A stretch of 64,000 nt of DNA from the NCBI RefSeq assembly GCF_900105165.1, contig NZ_LT629740.1, forward strand, positions 1,426,001-1,490,000, given 5' to 3'. The position numbers were made by a program, and so were the translations under genes. The notes beneath the pieces were generated by a model that saw only the letters and a program-made list of their open reading frames with translations, made no database searches and had not been told where the DNA came from. Positions 36,462 through 47,200 of the stretch are shown here, one piece after another. This DNA is from Mucilaginibacter mallensis (GTDB lineage: Bacteria; Bacteroidota; Bacteroidia; Sphingobacteriales; Sphingobacteriaceae). Positions within the stretch are counted from its first letter, which is position 1. Every line of letters begins with the position of its first letter.

Positions 36462-36779
36462 CAAGCGGTAAATGGGTTTTGACAAAGGCAGGCATGAATA
36501 TGCCTTTTATCTGAACTCAATAAAACGCGCTGAAATTTTTTATTTATTCAGCCGTGATATTATTTTTTTATTAAGCATTAATTAACACAGATGCATTTTT
36601 TTGCAGTAACCAATTATTGAATCATTATACACTAATACAATTTTAAATAATGCTTTATTTCATCCCTGACAGATGGATGATTGGTGGGTTAACGAGAAAG
36701 CGATTCCTTAGGAAAGACACAAGATCTATCTTCAGGCAAAATGCCGATTATGATTAGACATTTTTTAATAAATTGATAA
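36462..36779. promoter_or_regulatory. Intergenic region with weak terminator and ATTAAGCATTAA site
   Basis: Right behind the GH99-like gene AAAGGCA (36484-36490) pairs with TGCCTTT (36501-36507), followed by TATC, a modest terminator. The motif ATTAAGCATTAA at 36570-36581 matches the sites before GH92. The rest is AT-rich and should contain the promoter of the four-gene run starting at 36780. Confidence 0.45.
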
Positions 36780-38213
36780 ATGAAATATTTTATTTCAGCC
36801 ATTCTTATTTTTAGCGGACTAGTGGTTCATGCGCAAACCAACGACAGGATAAAAGTAGCCTGTATAGGTGCCAGCATAACCTATGGTGCCCGTATCGAAA
36901 ACAGGGAACAGAATTGTTATCCTGCCCAGCTGCAAAATATGCTTGGTAGTCACTATCAGGTAACAAATTACGGCGTAAGCGCTACTACTTTATTACGTAA
37001 AGGCGATTACTCATACTGGAAAACCAAACAATACCGGGACGCTCTGGCCGATAACCCGGGTGTGGTAATTATTGATCTGGGTGGTAATGATGCGAAATTA
37101 GTTAACCGTATCCATCTGGATGAATATGAGCAGGATTATAAGGACTTTATCCATTCATTTACCCAATTGCCATCGCACCCGCGTGTTATTTTATTGTCGG
37201 CTATGGCCTGTTTTTTAAAAGATACGGCCGGTATCTGGGATCCGGTAATTGTGAACCAGGTCAATCCGAAGATACAAAAGGTAGCTTATGATGGGCATGT
37301 GGAAGTTATTGATATGCATTCGCCGTTTATAAATAAAGAAGCCAACATGCCCGATAAGCTGCATCCGGATAAAGTTGGTGCCGGTATCATGGCGCAAAAC
37401 GTTTACAGGGTGATAGGGCAAGAGCGGGATAGAGATTATGATATATTCAAAAGCCTTGAAATGCCATTAAAACAAAGTTCGTTTTATGGTTATGAATGCG
37501 CTGACTTTACTTTTAACGGAAGAGACTGTAAAATAGCAAAGCCCAAATTTGCCGCCAAAGGCCATCCCTGGGTTTGGCGCGCACGTTTCTGGGGCCATGA
37601 GCCGCAAACAGATATTGCATTGTTGCAGCAAGGTTTCCACATTGTTTACTACGATGCGGCGGAGCTGCTGGGCAATAGCGAGGCCATTGCTGATTGGGAT
37701 AGCTATTATAAATTATTACGCAAAGCAGGGCTCGCTAAAAAAGCAGTACTGGAAGGCATGAGCCGCGGTGGCGTTTATGCATTTAACTGGGCGGCTTTAA
37801 ATCCCGAAAAGGTAGCTTGTGTGTATGTTGATAATCCTTTATTGAATATCCCGTCATGGGCAGCGCAGTTTATCAATAAGCTCGGCGCGAAGGATGACAT
37901 GTTCCTGGCTTTTAAAAAGGATTATAACCTGACGACCGACAGCGATATAATGAATTTTAGAGGCAGCCCGGTTGATAAAGTAAAACAGATTGTAAAGGGC
38001 AAATATCCCATACTAATACTTTGTGCCGATGCGGATGAGGAAGTAATCCCGCAGGAAAATACGCTGCTATTTGAACAAAAAGTAAAAGCATTGAACGGCA
38101 ATATCACCGTAATACACAAGCCTGGATTTAAGCATCACCCGCATAGCCTTCCTAATCCGGCGCCAATTGTTGATTTTATATTGAAGGAAACCGGGTACGT
38201 TACCAAAAGCTAA
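36780..38213 (+). CDS. SGNH hydrolase fused to alpha/beta-hydrolase (two-domain esterase)
   Basis: 477 residues with a signal peptide (about 1-18). The first domain (about 24-220) is SGNH: nucleophile Ser32 in CIGASITYG, LGGNDAK block III, and Asp192/His195 in DKLHPDKVG. The second domain (about 235-470) is an alpha/beta-hydrolase: GMSRGG with Ser328, an acid among Asp417/Asp419 in LCADADEE, and histidines 452-455 in FKHHPH. Both catalytic sets look intact. Double esterases of this kind remove acyl groups from plant polysaccharides. The acyl group here (acetyl, feruloyl or other) is not known. The next gene starts 16 bases downstream. Confidence 0.85.
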   Translation: MKYFISAILIFSGLVVHAQTNDRIKVACIGASITYGARIENREQNCYPAQLQNMLGSHYQVTNYGVSATTLLRKGDYSYWKTKQYRDALADNPGVVIIDLGGNDAKLVNRIHLDEYEQDYKDFIHSFTQLPSHPRVILLSAMACFLKDTAGIWDPVIVNQVNPKIQKVAYDGHVEVIDMHSPFINKEANMPDKLHPDKVGAGIMAQNVYRVIGQERDRDYDIFKSLEMPLKQSSFYGYECADFTFNGRDCKIAKPKFAAKGHPWVWRARFWGHEPQTDIALLQQGFHIVYYDAAELLGNSEAIADWDSYYKLLRKAGLAKKAVLEGMSRGGVYAFNWAALNPEKVACVYVDNPLLNIPSWAAQFINKLGAKDDMFLAFKKDYNLTTDSDIMNFRGSPVDKVKQIVKGKYPILILCADADEEVIPQENTLLFEQKVKALNGNITVIHKPGFKHHPHSLPNPAPIVDFILKETGYVTKS

Positions 38214-38229
38214 AAATATATTCAGAATA

Positions 38230-40500
38230 ATGAGAAGTATAACCGTTATAAACAAACCAAACAGCCAGTTAAACAACTGCCGAAGAGCACTAAGGATACT
38301 ATCGGCTGTTTTACCGCTGTTAATCATTTCGATAAAAGGCCATACGCAGGCAGTTAAAAGCTATGGGCCTGGTTCCCGATCCGCTGAAACGAAGTCAGCC
38401 ATTGGTCCATTGCTGGATGCCTATAATGTAAGCTGGGATACTCCCGGCCCCAGCTCGTCACAGTCGATGCCGACGGGTAATGGGGACATCGGTCTAAATG
38501 TTTGGGTTGAGCCCAACGGTGACCTATGCTTCCTTATTGCGAAAACGGATGCCTGGGGCGCGGCTGCACCCGGCGAAAAGAACTCCTGGATAAAAGCCGG
38601 GGGAATACTGATGAAATTGGGAAAGGTTCGTGTCTCTGTAAATCCTAATCCGCTGTTGGATCCGGGAGCAAAATTTAGACAGATACTGAGACTTCATGAC
38701 AACGAGATCGTAGTTAATGAAGGTACGGGAGAAAAGGCAGTGCAACTTAGGGTATGGGTAGATGCTAACCACCCGGTGATCAGGGTTGAATCAAAAAGCG
38801 CAAAGCCGGTAATTGTAAAGGTTACGCTCGATAACTGGCGGCTTGGTGCAGGAGGTGATACCGTACTATCCAAACGGGCAAACCAGGTTACCTGGTACCA
38901 TCAAAATACTGATGATGCTGATCCGCATTTGCGCGGTATCATCTTTGGCGGCCTTATTAAAGGAAATGGTCTGGTTCGGAAAGATGATACTACTTTACAA
39001 TCAGGCAGAGCTGCAAAAGCACAGTTAATTGCTATTTATCCCCTAACAACAAAAGGATTATCCGACAGGAAATGGCTGTCTCAGATCAGCAATCAGGCCG
39101 GGCAAATAGGTCAGTTGCCGTTGGAACAGGCACGCCAGGCACACCGGCAGTGGTGGGATCAGTTCTGGCATAGGAGCTGGATATTTATTAAAGGTGATGG
39201 ATTGGCAGATAGCACAACCAGGGGATATGTTTTGCAGCGCTTTGTTACCGCTTGTGCGGGCAGAGGCGCTTACCCCATTAAGTTCAATGGGTCGATATTT
39301 GTTGTAGACAATCCCCGATATCAACAGAATGCGAAATCACAGGGACGATCAATTGACGCAGATTTCCGGGAATGGGGCGGCCAATATTGGATGCAAAATA
39401 CACGGGCTATGTACTGGCCCCGGTTAATGGCTGGTGATTTTGATGAAATGCTGCCACTTTTTAACATGTACAAACAGATCCTGCCTGATAATACCAAACA
39501 GGTAAAAGAATTCTATCATCATGGTGGTGCATATTTCGCGGAAACTTCGCCTTTCTGGGGTGGCTTATTATACATGGGGCCCGAAGTTAAAGAAAACTGG
39601 ACCGGCCATTACTTTACGCCGATATTGGAATTAAGCATGATGATGCTTGATTATTACGAATATACCGGTGATCAAAAATTTGCCAAAGAAACACTTTTGC
39701 CGATTGCGTCGGCAGGCATACAATTTTTTGACCAGCATTTTGGTCGTGATGCGCAGGGTAAACTTTTGCTTGATCCGGATAACTCAATAGAGATGTTTTG
39801 GAAAGTACATAACCCTGCACCGGATATTGCCGGCCTGCATGCTGTTATCAGTCGTTTAATAGCTTTACCTGATAATTTAGCTGACGGGAAAACGAAAGCA
39901 GACTGGCTGCGGTTTTATAATGAGCTTCCGGCCCTGCCGGTGGGCGAAAAGGATGGAAAGCCCGTTTTATTGCCTTACACCGGGCCACAAACCGCACAAG
40001 GGCGTAACCTGGAAAATCCTGAGCTATACGCAGTCTACCCGTTCAGGCTCTATGGTTTAGGTAAACCTGATCTGCAATTAGCCATAAACACATTCAATGT
40101 CCGCAAATTTAAGGATAAAGGCTGCTGGGTACAGGACCCAATACAGGCCGCTATGCTTGGGTTAACGGATGATGCCCAGGCATATGTAACCTTTGCTTTA
40201 ACCCGTAAGGAGCCTACGCTAAAGTTCCCGGCATTTTGGGCAACCGGGCATGACTATGCACCGGATGAGGACAATGGCGGGAACGGTGAAAACGGTTTAC
40301 AGCAAATGCTGCTTCAAACTGATGGTAAAAAGATTATTCTTTTACCCGCCTGGCCAAAAGGATGGAGTGCTGATTTTAAACTCAATGCGCCATATAATAC
40401 AACTGTACAAGGATCAGTAAAAAATGGAAAGATAACCAACCTGGTGATTACGCCTGCCTCCAGGATGGCTGATGTGGTTGATGTGACGAAAGTAAATTAA
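38230..40500 (+). CDS. DUF5703/GH95-like (alpha/alpha)6 glycoside hydrolase
   Basis: 756 residues with an N-terminal export signal (about 1-40). The N-terminal domain (about 58-260) has the DUF5703 pattern: YNVSWDTPGPSSSQSMPTGN, GDIGLNVWVEPNGDL and KTDAWGAA. An (alpha/alpha)6 toroid follows (about 300-640), with REWGGQYWMQNTRAMYWPR and YYEYTGDQKFAKETLLP. The end has IILLPAWPKGW and FKLNAPYNTTVQGSVKNGKI, as in GH95/GH65 relatives. It probably hydrolyses a glycosidic bond in the periplasm; the sugar cannot be predicted. It sits between an esterase and a GH2 in one operon. Confidence 0.75.
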   Translation: MRSITVINKPNSQLNNCRRALRILSAVLPLLIISIKGHTQAVKSYGPGSRSAETKSAIGPLLDAYNVSWDTPGPSSSQSMPTGNGDIGLNVWVEPNGDLCFLIAKTDAWGAAAPGEKNSWIKAGGILMKLGKVRVSVNPNPLLDPGAKFRQILRLHDNEIVVNEGTGEKAVQLRVWVDANHPVIRVESKSAKPVIVKVTLDNWRLGAGGDTVLSKRANQVTWYHQNTDDADPHLRGIIFGGLIKGNGLVRKDDTTLQSGRAAKAQLIAIYPLTTKGLSDRKWLSQISNQAGQIGQLPLEQARQAHRQWWDQFWHRSWIFIKGDGLADSTTRGYVLQRFVTACAGRGAYPIKFNGSIFVVDNPRYQQNAKSQGRSIDADFREWGGQYWMQNTRAMYWPRLMAGDFDEMLPLFNMYKQILPDNTKQVKEFYHHGGAYFAETSPFWGGLLYMGPEVKENWTGHYFTPILELSMMMLDYYEYTGDQKFAKETLLPIASAGIQFFDQHFGRDAQGKLLLDPDNSIEMFWKVHNPAPDIAGLHAVISRLIALPDNLADGKTKADWLRFYNELPALPVGEKDGKPVLLPYTGPQTAQGRNLENPELYAVYPFRLYGLGKPDLQLAINTFNVRKFKDKGCWVQDPIQAAMLGLTDDAQAYVTFALTRKEPTLKFPAFWATGHDYAPDEDNGGNGENGLQQMLLQTDGKKIILLPAWPKGWSADFKLNAPYNTTVQGSVKNGKITNLVITPASRMADVVDVTKVN

Positions 40501-40565
40501 TACATAATTCTAATACACTATTTAACAATAGGTAATATCAAGAGGTATTTACCTGATATAAAAGG

Positions 40566-43500
40566 ATGAAAAAAATAGCCCTAGGTATACTGTTCCTATG
40601 TTCGTTCCTGCCCGGAACCTATGCTCAGAATAATTTTAATCTTACAGAGAACTTTAATACTTCAAATACTAAATACGAAAAAATTGGTAGGGGAGAGGCA
40701 GATATAGCCAATTCGGTGCTCACAACTAAGGATGCTTATTTGAGCTTCGGAGAAAACAACTGGGCAAATTATGAGATCAGGTTTAAGGCAAGAGTACCTG
40801 AAACAGCTGAACAGGTACAGATCTGTGCCGGTTTTCGTGCGGCCAACCGGGATGATCGTTATATTTTAATGCTTAAAGGCGGTATACAAAAAGACTTGTA
40901 CCTGGCAAGGCTGGGTTATATGGGTAGTGATGATTTTTTAGCCTTGCGAAAACTCGATTTTCAGCCCATCCCAGGAAAATGGTATGATTTTAAAATACAG
41001 GTGGCCGGTAACCGCATTCGCGTGTATCTGGATGATGAAAAGTTGCCGCGTATTGATGTAACGGATAAATTAACCGCATTGGCATCTGCGGGTAAAGTAA
41101 CCCTGGGCGGCAGCTGGATCACTAATGAGTTTGCCAATTTATCTATCAAATCCATCAGCGCTCATCAACTTTCAGGCCCGGTGCAGGAATATGCGGTTGC
41201 TGCTATAAATAAAGAAGCATTGCGCAAACAGCAACGTAAAGCATATCAGCCTATAAAAATTAATAATGTTAATAGCGGACGCACGGTGATATCATTAAAC
41301 GGCAAATGGCTGTTCTCTCCCGGCTACGAAACCACAGATGATAGCATGGCGATAGATCCCAGCGAAAGCGATAAGGATTGGCATGTGATGACCGTACCCA
41401 ATTTTTGGAACCCGATACGTGTTTGGTTGCATGGCGAAAAGTATAATACTGCCAGTAAAGGCGTATCAGACAACTATTTTCAAAAGGAAACTGATCGTTG
41501 TGAAGCTTACACCTTTGACTATAAAAAGACCAGCATTGGCTGGTACCGCCAATGGCTTGAGTTGCCGAATGATATCAAGGGCAAAAATCTGCAGCTTTCA
41601 TTTGATGCGGTATCCAAAGTGGCCGAGGTGTATATTAACGGTGTAAAAGCCGGCAGTCATATTGGTATGTTCGGTGATTTCCAGATCGACGCCACAGGTT
41701 TGCTTAAAGCGGGTAAAAACCTGGTTACTGTAAAGGTAGTACGTGATTATGTAAAAGATATTAAAGATGCTGACAAGATAACAGGTGTAGCCGTTACTGT
41801 TGAGGTTACCCAAAAGATGGCGCATGATCTGGCGCATGGTTTTTTTAATGATGACCCTGCCGGGATATGGCAGCCCGTATCATTGGTGATCACTGATCCG
41901 CTCAGGATTGAAGATGTGTTTATAAAGCCAAACCTTACCGGGGCCGATTTTGATATCACCGTAAAAAATAATGCCGCAAAACCCGCCACGTTTTCGGTAG
42001 GTACCCGTATTACCGGTACTAAGGAAAAAGATGGACTGTACAACGCCGTTTCTGTAAAAGAACTGCAGCTGCAACCCGGCGAGGAAAAAACATTTTCTTA
42101 TAGCATTGATGATCTTAAACCACGCTTATGGTCACCGGAGCATCCGGATCTATATGATTTTGGTTTTACTTTATTAACAGCCAATAACACAGAGATCGAT
42201 TCAAAAACTATCCGCTCGGGTTTCCGCACCTTTAAATCAGTAGGCGACTACCTGTATTTAAATGGGAAACGTTACTGGCTGCGCGGCGGCAATCAAACCC
42301 CATTGCCACTGGCACCCAATGATACCGCGCTAGCCGATAAGTTTACTAAACTGATGAAAGCCGGGAATATTATGGTTACCCGAACCCATACCGTACCGGC
42401 AACCGAAACCTGGATGGATGCATTTGATGCCAATGGCATCGGCGTAAGCTACGAGGGTACCTGGCCGTGGCTTTTTCTGGAAAGCAGTATGCCTGCGCCA
42501 AATCTGGTCAGCCTTTGGAAAAATGAATATTATGACCTGTTGAAAAAATATCGTAACCACCCTTCACTTTTTATATGGACGGTGAACAACGAGATGAAGT
42601 TTTATGATAATGACCCCGATCCGGTGCGTACAAACATAAAAATGCACATCATATCAGATGTGGTAAAGCACATGCGTACCATTGATCCTACACGGCCTAT
42701 TGTGTTCGATTCCAATTACAAACGGAACATTAAGAAATTTGGCGTTGATTATTTCAATACGATTGATGATGGTGATATTGACGATGTACATGCTTACTAC
42801 AATTGGTATGATTATTCCATATTTGCCTTTTTTAAGGGCGAATTTCAGCAAAAGAATAAGAATGCTGGCCGTCCGCTCATCAGCCAGGAAATGTCAACAG
42901 GGTATACAGACGAAACCGGCCATGCCACGCGGTTTTATAATTATGTACATCAAAACCCCGAATCATTGGCTGGTAAATACACCGATGAGTTTAGTGATCC
43001 TAAATATTTTATGATCCCCCAGGCCTTCATCACCAAGGAGCTGGCCGAAGCATTGCGACGTAGTGATGATAAGTCAGCCGGGATACTGCATTTTGCGCTC
43101 ATTACCTGGTTTAGCAATGTTTATCGGGCTGATAGCATTAAACCATTCCCGGTTTATTATGATATGCAAAAAGCTTTGCAGCCGGTACTGGTATCAGCTG
43201 AGTTATGGGGCAGGCATTTTTATGCAGATACCCAATTACCTGCAAGGATATGTGTAATTGATGATAAAGAGGATGGGACTGCATTGCCCGCCTCAGAGCT
43301 GCAATGGCAGTTGGTTGATGATGACGGGCAGGCACTGGCAAGTGGTAAGGTTCCTGTACCGCAGGTAGAGCATTATACCCGACAATGGATGGAACCGAAG
43401 ATCAGCATCCCTGCCAACCTTCCGAAGGAAAAGGTTGCAGGTAAACTGTTGTTAAAGCTGGTAGCTGATGGGAAAACCGTTTCAGAAAATTATTATGATG

Positions 43501-44183
43501 TGCTGCTGGCCAGTAAAGCAGGGCTAAACGCTGAAAAACTTAAAGGTAAAAAGATAGTGGTGTATGATGCCGGTAAAAAGATCATTCCATCACTTGATTT
43601 CCTGGGGATCGATTACCAAGCTTCGGCAACATTAGGTGATCTGCTAAAGCAAAAAGCTGATGTATATGTATTATCAGGAATCGACTCGGCGTCAACCAGT
43701 GCCGACGAAATAAAAAGTATCAGGAATTTAATTGCAGCCGGTGGTAAGGTTTTATTATCAGCTTCGGGCAATGTAGCACACGCTTTGTACCCTGAATATA
43801 TCAGGAGCCTGTTGAAAGAGAATGGCGAGATCACCATGATGGATATTCCCGAATCGGATGTTTTTGATGGCATCGAACCACTTGAAACGCGTTACCTGAA
43901 TAATAACCTGCGTGAAAGCCCTGCTGTAATATCGGGAGCCTATCGTATTAACCGTGATCCCAATGTGGAGCCTTTGGCATCATTCATTAAAATACACGGT
44001 TATTTATCTGGCTCGGTAAACGACCGCATGAAAAGATTAGATCAAATCAAAGGGTTCCCGATCGTGAAAATAAAAGACCACGATGGTGATATACTGTTGT
44101 CGGAAATTATGCTCGAAAAAACAATGACAGATCCCGTAGCAGGTAAATTATTGGTGAATATGTTGGTTGATCTGACTAAATAA
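40566..44183 (+). CDS. GH2 glycoside hydrolase with N-terminal concanavalin-like domain
   Basis: 1205 residues: a signal peptide (about 1-20), then a LamG/DUF1080-like jellyroll (about 22-215; NYEIRFKARVPE, WYDFKIQVAGNRIRVYLDD), likely glycan binding. The GH2 sugar-binding domain (about 240-460), immunoglobulin-like domain and TIM barrel follow. Catalytic acid/base Glu676 is in WTVNNEMKF and nucleophile Glu775 in LISQEMSTGY. The tail (about 960-1205) contains a glutamine-amidotransferase-like segment. GH2 includes beta-galactosidases, beta-mannosidases and beta-glucuronidases; I cannot choose between them. It is the last gene of the run begun at 36780 and ends before a bidirectional terminator. 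Confidence 0.88.
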   Translation: MKKIALGILFLCSFLPGTYAQNNFNLTENFNTSNTKYEKIGRGEADIANSVLTTKDAYLSFGENNWANYEIRFKARVPETAEQVQICAGFRAANRDDRYILMLKGGIQKDLYLARLGYMGSDDFLALRKLDFQPIPGKWYDFKIQVAGNRIRVYLDDEKLPRIDVTDKLTALASAGKVTLGGSWITNEFANLSIKSISAHQLSGPVQEYAVAAINKEALRKQQRKAYQPIKINNVNSGRTVISLNGKWLFSPGYETTDDSMAIDPSESDKDWHVMTVPNFWNPIRVWLHGEKYNTASKGVSDNYFQKETDRCEAYTFDYKKTSIGWYRQWLELPNDIKGKNLQLSFDAVSKVAEVYINGVKAGSHIGMFGDFQIDATGLLKAGKNLVTVKVVRDYVKDIKDADKITGVAVTVEVTQKMAHDLAHGFFNDDPAGIWQPVSLVITDPLRIEDVFIKPNLTGADFDITVKNNAAKPATFSVGTRITGTKEKDGLYNAVSVKELQLQPGEEKTFSYSIDDLKPRLWSPEHPDLYDFGFTLLTANNTEIDSKTIRSGFRTFKSVGDYLYLNGKRYWLRGGNQTPLPLAPNDTALADKFTKLMKAGNIMVTRTHTVPATETWMDAFDANGIGVSYEGTWPWLFLESSMPAPNLVSLWKNEYYDLLKKYRNHPSLFIWTVNNEMKFYDNDPDPVRTNIKMHIISDVVKHMRTIDPTRPIVFDSNYKRNIKKFGVDYFNTIDDGDIDDVHAYYNWYDYSIFAFFKGEFQQKNKNAGRPLISQEMSTGYTDETGHATRFYNYVHQNPESLAGKYTDEFSDPKYFMIPQAFITKELAEALRRSDDKSAGILHFALITWFSNVYRADSIKPFPVYYDMQKALQPVLVSAELWGRHFYADTQLPARICVIDDKEDGTALPASELQWQLVDDDGQALASGKVPVPQVEHYTRQWMEPKISIPANLPKEKVAGKLLLKLVADGKTVSENYYDVLLASKAGLNAEKLKGKKIVVYDAGKKIIPSLDFLGIDYQASATLGDLLKQKADVYVLSGIDSASTSADEIKSIRNLIAAGGKVLLSASGNVAHALYPEYIRSLLKENGEITMMDIPESDVFDGIEPLETRYLNNNLRESPAVISGAYRINRDPNVEPLASFIKIHGYLSGSVNDRMKRLDQIKGFPIVKIKDHDGDILLSEIMLEKTMTDPVAGKLLVNMLVDLTK

Positions 44184-44225
44184 ACCAGCAGATGTATAAT
44201 ACAATAAGGTAGTTGTAAATAAAAA

Positions 44226-44266
44226 CCCCATTGGCTTTCAAATGCTGAAAGCCAATGGGATTTTTA
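44226..44266. terminator. Bidirectional rho-independent terminator between two GH2 genes
   Basis: CCCATTGGCTTTCA (44227-44240) and TGAAAGCCAATGGG (44246-44259) form a perfect 14-base stem with a 5-base loop. It is flanked by AAAAAC on the left and ATTTTTAA on the right. Both convergent GH2 transcripts would thus end here. Confidence 0.9.
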
Positions 44267-44289
44267 AATGCAATAGTTATTTCCTGATT

Positions 44290-47200
44290 TTAGTGGGTTA
44301 CCTGCGTTTTGATCTCATTCAGAAAAGCCTTTTTGTCACAATCAATTCCGATTGCCAATTTCCAGCTGCCTTCCTTTTGTATAGCCTTAATTACAAAATG
44401 ATTCCATCCTTTTTCAAGCGGTAATGCTTTGATAACTTGTGCGGGCGATGTTAAGCCGCCTGCGTTGATGGTTTCTTTAATCAGGTTATTATTCAAATAA
44501 ACCTGGTAACCATCATCGGCATTTAAATACATATCCAGGCGAGGCAGGTCTGGTTCAAGTAACAGGTTAGTTAATGAATGCGGGCTGTATATCCAAAAGC
44601 TCAGGTAAGCAATGGCATGTGTGGTTGGCCCATCAAAATGAAATTTGCTGAAATCGAATGTGCCATCAGGCGTAGTAGCATTTTCCCAGAAATGATTTTC
44701 CACCTGTTTGTCAGCTAAATAATCTTCCGGCTTTAAATCTTTCAGTTGATTGATCTTACCGATCTCATTGTCATTTTTACCTGATACATCAAACGAAGCC
44801 AGCAACAAAGCGCTATGCAACTTACCATCAGTGCCAAAAGCCGTATTGGTGTTTGCTTTGCCATTAAAATCAACGCCCAGATTTACCAGCATATGGCGCA
44901 CCAGGCTTACCGATGTTGCCGAAAGCAGGGCCGGGTCAATAGCGAAAAAGTATATTTTACCAGCGCCGGCATCTACGGTAATTAATGCTTTTCCTTCGGG
45001 TTTATACTCGCGTTCGCTGCGCAGTACTGCTGCTGTTTTGAGGTATTCAGCACGTTTGTTCCATGTTCTCCAGTCGGTATTGCAGGCATCCAGCAGAATA
45101 GTACTGTGCTTTATAAGGTCGCCGGATAAGCCATAGTTCATGATTGGTTTGTCGGATACTTCTGAAAAATAGAAATCAGCATTCCCCAATCCATTTATTA
45201 CCGGGTCTGTCCCGATGGTGATAAAAGAGGTTGCTTTTCTATTGGTAAGTTCAGTTGGGAAAGGCAGGTATTTGTTAACCGCTTTAATAGATGAAGGATC
45301 AGCGCCCCATATTAATACATTGCCACCCTGTTGTGAAATGGTTTTTTGTAATGCAAGTGATCTGGCATCATCGGGGGTATGTTCACCATCAATAATGAGC
45401 AGATTATGCCCGTTTTTAACTGGAAGCGTGTGTACTAATACGCCCATATCGCTTAATGTTTTGTATAAAACGGAATCTTTATCGGTTGATAGAAGGATTA
45501 CATTGTTTACTACGGCAGTATGATTTACAGTTACGTTTTCAGCCGGTACAATCTCCTCTTTCTGGATAGTGGTATCAGCAAATGAATTACTTACTGCAAT
45601 TTGCAGGGGCCAGGTTTTATAAAGTGGCAGCGACGGATCATATCCTGGGTTAAGCGTAGTTGTATAAGGTCCCAATCTTTCCGGCTGCACTCCGGGCTGA
45701 CCTTCACGGTATTTGCCAAAAAATATACCGTCGGATGGTTTGGGCGCCCTGGTAGTATCGGCTAAGCCAAGTTCCAAAGGTTTCACGCCATACCAAACCA
45801 GGTTAAAGACGGACATGTAAGATGCCTTATATTTTTTAAGCATATTGATCAGTTTGGTGGCCTCATCGGCAACACCTTCCATGCGTCCTTGTTGCGATTC
45901 GTAAGAACGATTACCGTTGTACTCTGCGCTTTGTTTCGGCGTGGCATAATAAGCCATCCCGGCCTCGCCAATGCCCCAGGGCTTTCCTTTGGATGATAAG
46001 TCCCTATAATTCTCATCGGTACCGCCATAATGGCCAATAATAACAGGTGAATTCATAGTAGCAATCGCCTGTGTTTCACCATCACCGGATATCCATGCCC
46101 GTGTGGGATCTAATCCCTGTGTAATGGCTATCCACTTATTAATTTCAGCAACCTGCCTTTTTACCAATGAATCTGGCGCGTGGAATACATTCAGTACTAT
46201 TGGCATATTCTCGTTGCATACGCTCCAGCCAAAAACGGCGGGATGGTTGCGGTCCCGCAAAACAAATCTTCTTAAATGTTCGTCGCTGTTTTTCCAGTAA
46301 TCCGGGGCGTCAATTTTGGGTCCGCCATCACTGGCCCACATGCCGGTTTCATCCAGCACACAGATCCCCATTTCATCGGCCATATCTAAATAAAATGAAG
46401 GATATGGTTCCGCATGCAGGCGCACGGCGTTGGCATGGCTGTTTTGCAACAGGGTAAACCAGGCCCAGGCATAGCGGCGTGTCATCTGCGGTATGCCCAT
46501 AAAATGCCATGAATCGCCTTTCAGAACAATTGGTTTGCCGTTAAGGCATAGTTTGCTGCCCTGCAAAGTAAATTCGCGCCAGCCAAAACGGGTATATTGT
46601 TTGTCAATTTCATTATTGCCATCCTTTATAGTAAGTATCAACCCATTAAGGTTGGGATGTTCTGTGGTCCATTCCTTTAGCCTGCCGTTTACCTTTATAC
46701 TTAAACTAAGCGTAGCCTGTGAATGCGGATTGATGCTGATCTTTTTGCCGGGAAAACTGAGCGCCGTTGTACCCAGTTCCCATTTGGGTTCGGGTGCGCT
46801 GATCACATCTTTACCGGCCAGGTTCACCCAGGGCGATACATCCCCCGAAACATTTACTTCGCGGACTTTATCAGAAGTATTGCTGATAGTTGCTTCAACC
46901 GTAAGCATATCTGTTGCCAAGGATGGCTTTACAAATGTGTTTTGAATATTCACTACCGGTTTGGCAATCAAATTTACATCCTGCCAGATCCCAATAGCAT
47001 GCTGCCCCCAGAACGAACCGGCAACATATATGCGGCGGCCATATTTGCCGGGCTGGTTAAACAGCTGGGCATCTGCTACCCAAACCAATATTTCATTGTC
47101 CTTGCCGGGTTTTATCTCATCGGTTACATCTACCTCAAATGGCAAAAATACCTCGAAGTTTTCGGCAATCTTATGTTTGTTAATGAATATCTGGGTGTAA

